Shown: positions 14,418-17,895 of the stretch, one piece after another | Position numbering within the stretch: the stretch's first letter is position 1 | How the letters are laid out: every line of letters starts with the position of its first letter | Assembly (NCBI GenBank): GCA_041485845.1 | Contig: JBGPKH010000108.1 | Location: 1-17,895 of the forward strand | Reading direction: 5' to 3' | Source: OMOG01 sp041485845 | GTDB lineage: Bacteria; Acidobacteriota; Terriglobia; Bryobacterales; Bryobacteraceae | DNA length: 17,895 nucleotides | Notes under the pieces: generated by a model | Databases searched by the model: none | The model's input: only the letters and a program-made list of their open reading frames with translations | Told to the model about the DNA's origin: nothing | Position numbers and translations under genes: made by a program

Positions 14418-15503
14418 GTGAGCGCCAACGGCACCATCATCGCGGGCCACGCGCGCCTCGCGGCCGCCCGCAAACTACAGATGGACGAAGGGCCGGTGAT
14501 CGTGCTCGACCACCTCACCGAGACGCAGCGCCGCGCATTGGTGCTCGCCGGCAACAAACTGGCGATGAACGCCGGATGGGACGAGGACATGCTGCGCGTC
14601 GAGTTGAAATCCCTCGAGCAGGATGGATTCAACCTCGATGTGGTTGGCTTCTCGGACGCAGAGGTAGAGGAGCTGCTCCGCGATCCCGAGGAGACGGAAG
14701 ACGGGCTGACCGATGAGGATGCGGTTCCGGACCAGTACGCCAAGGTCGTCACGGTGCCGGGCGACGTGTGGATCCTGGGCGGCCACCGGCTGCTGTGCGG
14801 CGACGCCACGCACATGGCCGACGTGGAGAAGGTCCTGGCCGGAGGCCTGGCCGACATGACGTTTTGCGATCCGCCATACAACGTTGATTACGAGGGCAAG
14901 ACCGCCAGGAAGCTGAAGATTGGCAACGACGCGCTGGCCGGCAAATTCTATGAGTTCCTGCGCGACGCCTCGGCCAACCTGCTGGCGGCAACCAAGGGCG
15001 CCATCTACATGTGCATGTCCTCGTCGGAGTTGCATACGCTCTACCAGGCGTTCACCGACGCCGGAGGCCACTGGTCCACGTTCGTGATCTGGGCCAAGCA
15101 CCATTCCACGCTGGGCCGGTCGGACTACCAGCGCATGTACGAGCCGATCCTGTACGGCTGGCGCGAGGGCACGGACCACTTCTGGTGTGGCGCCCGCGAC
15201 CAGGGCGACGTGTGGTTCATCAAGCGGCCCATGGCAAATCTGGAACACCCGACCATGAAGCCAGTGGATCTCGTCGAGCGCGCGATCCGGAACAGCAGCA
15301 AGACGCGCGACACGATCCTGGACCCGTTCGGCGGGAGCGGCACGACGGTGATCGCCTGCGAGAAGTCCGGGCGCCAGGCGCGTGTGATCGAACTCGAACC
15401 GCGGTATTGCGACGTCGCGGTGCGCCGGTGGCAGGAACATAGCGGCGGCGTCGCTCGCCACGCGGATTCAGGGCGCGCGTTCTGGGGTGGGCCCCTCGGC
15501 TGA
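14418..15503 (+). CDS. ParB-domain DNA methyltransferase (beta class), 5'-truncated
   Basis: This 361-aa fragment belongs to a phage/island-type fusion of a ParB-like nuclease domain with an adenine- or N4-cytosine DNA methyltransferase. ParB-like remains: IIAGHARLAAARKL (7-20) and TETQRRALVLAGNKLA. Methyltransferase: DPPYNVDY (151-158, motif IV), then a target region with HHSTLGRSDYQRMYEPILYG, quoted by its core SDYQRMYEP, and DPFGGSGTT (302-310, SAM motif I). The order motif IV before motif I marks the beta class. Family-like residues continue upstream of the GTG in the same frame (AASIVEFGWTNPLLV from 14376) until homology stops near 14370, beyond a TGA at 14361. About 30-45 N-terminal residues are therefore lost, and no ribosome-binding site precedes 14418. 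The methylase domain itself is intact, but expression is doubtful. Confidence 0.8.
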   Translation: MSANGTIIAGHARLAAARKLQMDEGPVIVLDHLTETQRRALVLAGNKLAMNAGWDEDMLRVELKSLEQDGFNLDVVGFSDAEVEELLRDPEETEDGLTDEDAVPDQYAKVVTVPGDVWILGGHRLLCGDATHMADVEKVLAGGLADMTFCDPPYNVDYEGKTARKLKIGNDALAGKFYEFLRDASANLLAATKGAIYMCMSSSELHTLYQAFTDAGGHWSTFVIWAKHHSTLGRSDYQRMYEPILYGWREGTDHFWCGARDQGDVWFIKRPMANLEHPTMKPVDLVERAIRNSSKTRDTILDPFGGSGTTVIACEKSGRQARVIELEPRYCDVAVRRWQEHSGGVARHADSGRAFWGGPLG

Positions 15504-15576
15504 GACGATCAGTTAAGACACTGCTTGCTGCTCGCTGAAAATCAATTGTACTGCAGCGGCCTTCAATTACAAAATT

Positions 15577-16602
15577 GTGTCCGTGTTCGACCGCGGACTC
15601 AGTTTCACTTTGCGGGCCATTCGTCGCCAGCTTGCGGCGATGCCCCGTGACCTCTATTTGATCCGTTTGATTCAGCAATCCACCAGACAGCCGTTTCCCG
15701 GTGAACGGCTTTGGACGGCTTCCCAACTGACCCATGCGGCCACCGTGCGATTCCTGCGCATCCGGAATCGCGAGGGATGTGAGGTCTACATTCAGCCTTA
15801 CGCCGAGGGCCAAAACGCCGGCTATATTCTGGTGGATCTCGATAGCGGCGACCAGGCGGTCATCGATCGCATGCGCGCCAACGGGCATGATCCCTGTGTG
15901 GTGCTCCAGACTAGCCCGGGCCATCTCCAGACCTGGATTCGCATCCGCACATCCCCGTTGAATCCCGCGGTCGCAACGGCTGTCGGCAAACAGTTGGTCC
16001 TCGCCTATGGAGGAGACTTGGCCAGCACCGATTGGCGCCATCTGGGAAGGCTGGCCGGCTTCACCAATCAAAAGCCGCAACGACGCCTGCCCGGGGGATG
16101 GGCGCCCTGGGTGAAGGTCGTGTACGCCTGCGCGGGCCTGGCGCGCAACGCCGATGCCTTGTTGCGGAACATTCCCCAGTGGCCCGCAGGGCCACCAACG
16201 GCTGGAGCTCCACCGAGCGGCCGATCCAACGGCATGTTCACTGCGCCAGAGGAAGCCACGCCACCATTGACTGCTGCACAGGCGGTGGAACCCTACCAAT
16301 ACTGGATGAAGCGATGGCACATTGAGGAGCGTTTTCCGCAGCCGGATTGGAGCATCGTGGATCTGTGGATCGCCAGGCAGTTGTGGTCGCAGGGCATGGC
16401 CGCAACCGAGATCCAAGCCATCTTGCGGTTGGCCAGCCCACACTTTCCCCGCCGCCATGGGGACCCCGATGACTACCTGCGCCGCACGGTCGCGCGGGCG
16501 GCCTTTCCCGCCCCAGGGCGCGCTGTGTGTACGAATCATGCCCGGGCCTCCGCTCCCGCAGAAGCCGACTGCGTTTGTTCGAACTCAACGGGAGGGAGGT
16601 AG
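15577..16602 (+). CDS. RepB-like DNA primase, C-terminus altered by IS
   Basis: This 341-aa ORF is of the RepB_primase/DNA-primase type found on plasmids and integrative elements. Core motifs are LYLIRLIQQSTRQPFPGERL (26-45), YIQPYAEGQNAGYILVDLD with D87 and D89 as likely metal ligands (71-89), LQTSPGHLQTW (110-120) and STDWRHLGRLAGFTNQK at about 150-166. A second helical part (QYWMKRWHIEERFPQPDW, then SPHFPRRHGDPDDYLRRTVARAA) follows a Pro-rich linker. GTG 15577 has no clear ribosome-binding site, and an internal ATG at M22 is possible. The last 22 or more residues are read antisense through the end of the IS3-family element (its OrfB stop is at 16536), so the natural C-terminus is lost or replaced. 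Priming activity may survive because the core is upstream. Confidence 0.82.
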   Translation: MSVFDRGLSFTLRAIRRQLAAMPRDLYLIRLIQQSTRQPFPGERLWTASQLTHAATVRFLRIRNREGCEVYIQPYAEGQNAGYILVDLDSGDQAVIDRMRANGHDPCVVLQTSPGHLQTWIRIRTSPLNPAVATAVGKQLVLAYGGDLASTDWRHLGRLAGFTNQKPQRRLPGGWAPWVKVVYACAGLARNADALLRNIPQWPAGPPTAGAPPSGRSNGMFTAPEEATPPLTAAQAVEPYQYWMKRWHIEERFPQPDWSIVDLWIARQLWSQGMAATEIQAILRLASPHFPRRHGDPDDYLRRTVARAAFPAPGRAVCTNHARASAPAEADCVCSNSTGGR

Positions 16603-17393
16603 CCCAGCGCCGAGTGCAGCCGCTTCTGGTTGTACACCTTCTCGAGGAACTGCTGGATCGACGCCCGTGCTTCCGCCAGGTCACGGTATTCCTGCCGGTA
16701 GACTTCCTCGTACTTCAGCGTCTTCATAAAAGATTCACAGGTCGCATTATCGTATGGGTTGCCCTTGCGACTCATGCTAATTCGGATCTGATGCTCCTTT
16801 AGCAGGCCGGTGTACTCACGCGAGGCATACTGGACGCCCCGGTCGGAGTGATGCACCAGACCCGGCCCAGGCGATCGCAGACGCAGCGCCATGCGCAACG
16901 CGGCGATGCACAGATCGTCTTCCAGGGTGCGGTCCAGTGCCCAACCGATGACCCGTCGCGAGTAGGCATCCAGCACTACCGCCAGGTAAACGAACTCGTT
17001 CTCCAGCCGGATGTAGGTGATGTCGGCAACCCAAAGCTGATCTATGCCGGTCAACTGCATGCTGCCAGCCAGGTTCGGGTACACCGGACAATCGTGATTC
17101 GAGTTGGTGGTCTGTACTACGAACTTCCGCCGGCGCAGGCACAGGAAGTTGTCCTCGCGCATGAAGCGCCGCACCCGCTTGTGATTCACCACCCAGCCGC
17201 GGCGCTCCAACTCGGCCTGCACTCGCCGCCAACCGTAGCAGGGCCACTCCAAGGCGATCTGCTGGATCTCGTCCCGCAAATCCAGATCGGCGTCTCCTGA
17301 CGGCGGCGCGTGCTGCCAGCGGTAGAAGCCCGCCCGGCTCACCGCCGCCAACTCACACAGTCGCCACAAAGGAAGCAGTGTGGCCAAGCTCAT
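16536..17393 (-). CDS. IS3-family transposase OrfB (DDE integrase core)
   Basis: This 285-aa rve-type catalytic subunit cuts and joins the element's ends. The N-terminus has the HTH_21-like YGWRRVQAELERRGWVVN region (53-70). The catalytic triad is D124 (WVADITYI), D184 (HHSDRGVQYAS) and E220 (DNATCESFMKTLK), with the D-x35-E spacing of IS3 enzymes exact. YNQKRLHSALGYLPP near the end is the usual family close. Its ATG at 17393 overlaps the OrfA stop by 4 nt. The slip-prone AGAAAGAAATGA at the junction would allow a -1 shift to make OrfAB. It is converging with and overlapping the tail of the RepB-like primase gene. Confidence 0.95.
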   Translation of the reverse strand: MSLATLLPLWRLCELAAVSRAGFYRWQHAPPSGDADLDLRDEIQQIALEWPCYGWRRVQAELERRGWVVNHKRVRRFMREDNFLCLRRRKFVVQTTNSNHDCPVYPNLAGSMQLTGIDQLWVADITYIRLENEFVYLAVVLDAYSRRVIGWALDRTLEDDLCIAALRMALRLRSPGPGLVHHSDRGVQYASREYTGLLKEHQIRISMSRKGNPYDNATCESFMKTLKYEEVYRQEYRDLAEARASIQQFLEKVYNQKRLHSALGYLPPVEFEQTQSASAGAEARA

Positions 17394-17734
17394 TTCTTTC
17401 TCGATGTACGGGTAGACGAGCCGCGTGTAGTCAATGCTTGCAGCCTGCGCTGCTCCTCGACATGCTGCAAGCAGCGTTCCAAAAAATCGATCTCCATGGC
17501 CTGGCGGCCCACCTTCCGTTCCAGTTCGGCCACCTGCGTTGCTTCGGTCCGCGGCTTGCCATTGCCGGTGAACGCCTTGGCCCCATAGTTGCGCAACTCG
17601 CGCCTCCAGCGCTGCAACACGCTCGCGCTCACCTCACAGGCTCGCACCACCTCGGCTAGGGAGGCTCCCAGTTCCAGCCGCCTCACGGCGGCTTCCTTAA
17701 ATTCTTTCGTGAATCGCCTTCGAGACATACCCAT
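17390..17734 (-). CDS. IS3-family transposase OrfA (HTH)
   Basis: This 114-aa OrfA holds a HTH_Tnp_1 DNA-binding region (RRRFTKEFKEAAVRRLE, then SLAEVVRACEVSASVLQRWRRE) and a C-terminal leucine-zipper-like coiled coil (VAELERKVGRQAMEIDFLERCL) for multimerisation with the fusion product. I chose ATG 17734 because GGAGAAGAGAG lies about 9 nt before it on the minus strand; an upstream ATG at 17749 would overlap that site. It ends in the TGA that overlaps the OrfB ATG. Confidence 0.9.
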   Translation of the reverse strand: MGMSRRRFTKEFKEAAVRRLELGASLAEVVRACEVSASVLQRWRRELRNYGAKAFTGNGKPRTEATQVAELERKVGRQAMEIDFLERCLQHVEEQRRLQALTTRGSSTRTSRKK

Positions 17735-17803
17735 GACTCTCTTCTCCATTTAATGAAAATTGAGCCTTAACATCTTACTTGAGAGTACCGAGTTCCCGGC
17801 CTA

Positions 17804-17895
17804 TCAGTTAGCCTTAGGTTCCGCCATCTGCATGGTCAGCCGTGAGTGCTCGATACTCAGGTCGATCCACTGGTCAACCAGACGTTTGAACCGCT
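17804..17895 (-). CDS. C-terminal end of an unidentified protein, runs off the window
   Basis: The minus strand has an open frame from the window edge to a TGA at 17804-17806, giving 29 residues that include KRLVDQWIDLSIEHSRL and end in MAEPKAN. The composition is protein-like, with amphipathic helix character and balanced charges. Too little is visible to name it. It ends roughly 55 nt from the IS coding span, so the gene probably belongs to the DNA that received the IS. Confidence 0.4.
   Translation of the reverse strand, partial: RFKRLVDQWIDLSIEHSRLTMQMAEPKAN

Larger units (their letters stand above)
16536..17749 (-). mobile_element. IS3-family insertion sequence
   Basis: A complete two-ORF element on the minus strand with OrfA (helix-turn-helix) and OrfB (DDE integrase) overlapping in the ATGA arrangement typical of IS3 elements that make an OrfAB fusion by -1 frameshifting. 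The coordinates given are the coding span. The true ends must lie outside it, probably between 16480-16535 on the left and 17750-17800 on the right. I could not find convincing terminal inverted repeats or a target duplication by eye. Both frames are free of stops, so the element may be active. Confidence 0.85.

Noticed and set aside
13941..14450. N-terminal extension of the zincin frame to 14450
   Set aside because: The added 170 residues pass through an amidase remnant and antisense methyltransferase sequence; the family-like N-terminus starts near 13940.
15525..15576. Inverted repeat CAATTGTA with TACAAAATTG before the primase gene
   Set aside because: The pairing is imperfect, AT-rich and short; it is not enough to call an origin or operator.
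1..17895. CRISPR arrays, tRNA or rRNA genes
   Set aside because: No regularly spaced repeats, no tRNA-like cloverleaf with CCA-type ends and no rRNA-like stretches were noticed on reading.

Overview
The window looks like a chromosomal piece of a GC-rich, soil-type bacterium, most likely an acidobacterium of the Solibacter/Bryobacter kind. That assignment rests on gene character, base composition and the short GC-rich palindromes between genes, not on any search. No rRNA, tRNA or CRISPR array was seen.

Positions 1-7312 are mostly housekeeping or conserved genes. A small Cys-rich ORF precedes an orphan nuoB, which is followed 2 nt later by a PgeF/YfiH-family gene. Next come a zinc-ribbon/Pro-rich membrane-anchored protein and, convergent with it, a polytopic TPR protein; the two are separated by a pair of perfect GAC-loop palindromes. 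Endonuclease III (nth) is divergent from the TPR gene. Downstream of nth are a Tat-signal ATC-hydrolase-like protein, a 67-aa unknown, what looks like an internally deleted acyl-CoA dehydratase activase, and a protein-L-isoaspartate O-methyltransferase whose start overlaps the activase remnant.

Positions 7313-13940 form an accessory island. It opens with about 650 nt of decayed DNA holding a terminator-like hairpin and a frameshifted fragment of the gene at 8326. A compact four-gene cassette follows. Two small plus-strand genes, 5 nt apart, converge with a 3-nt gap on two minus-strand genes that overlap at their stop/start. The distal minus-strand gene encodes a 1161-aa multidomain protein with a C-terminal zincin signature (HExxHxxxxxH plus a Met-turn-like CMMSY) and several CxxC pairs. 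The promoter-distal partner is a predicted secreted protein of unknown function. The arrangement resembles effector/adaptor loci of type VI or related contractile injection systems, but no VgrG, PAAR or sheath gene lies in the window, so this is inference. It is the best candidate here for an undescribed system.

Positions 14042-17895 are a mobile-DNA scrap yard. They hold a frameshifted C-terminal amidase remnant, a ParB/DNA-methyltransferase fusion that has lost its N-terminus, a RepB-like primase whose tail runs into an IS, a complete two-ORF IS3-family element on the minus strand, and the C-terminal end of another minus-strand gene leaving the window.
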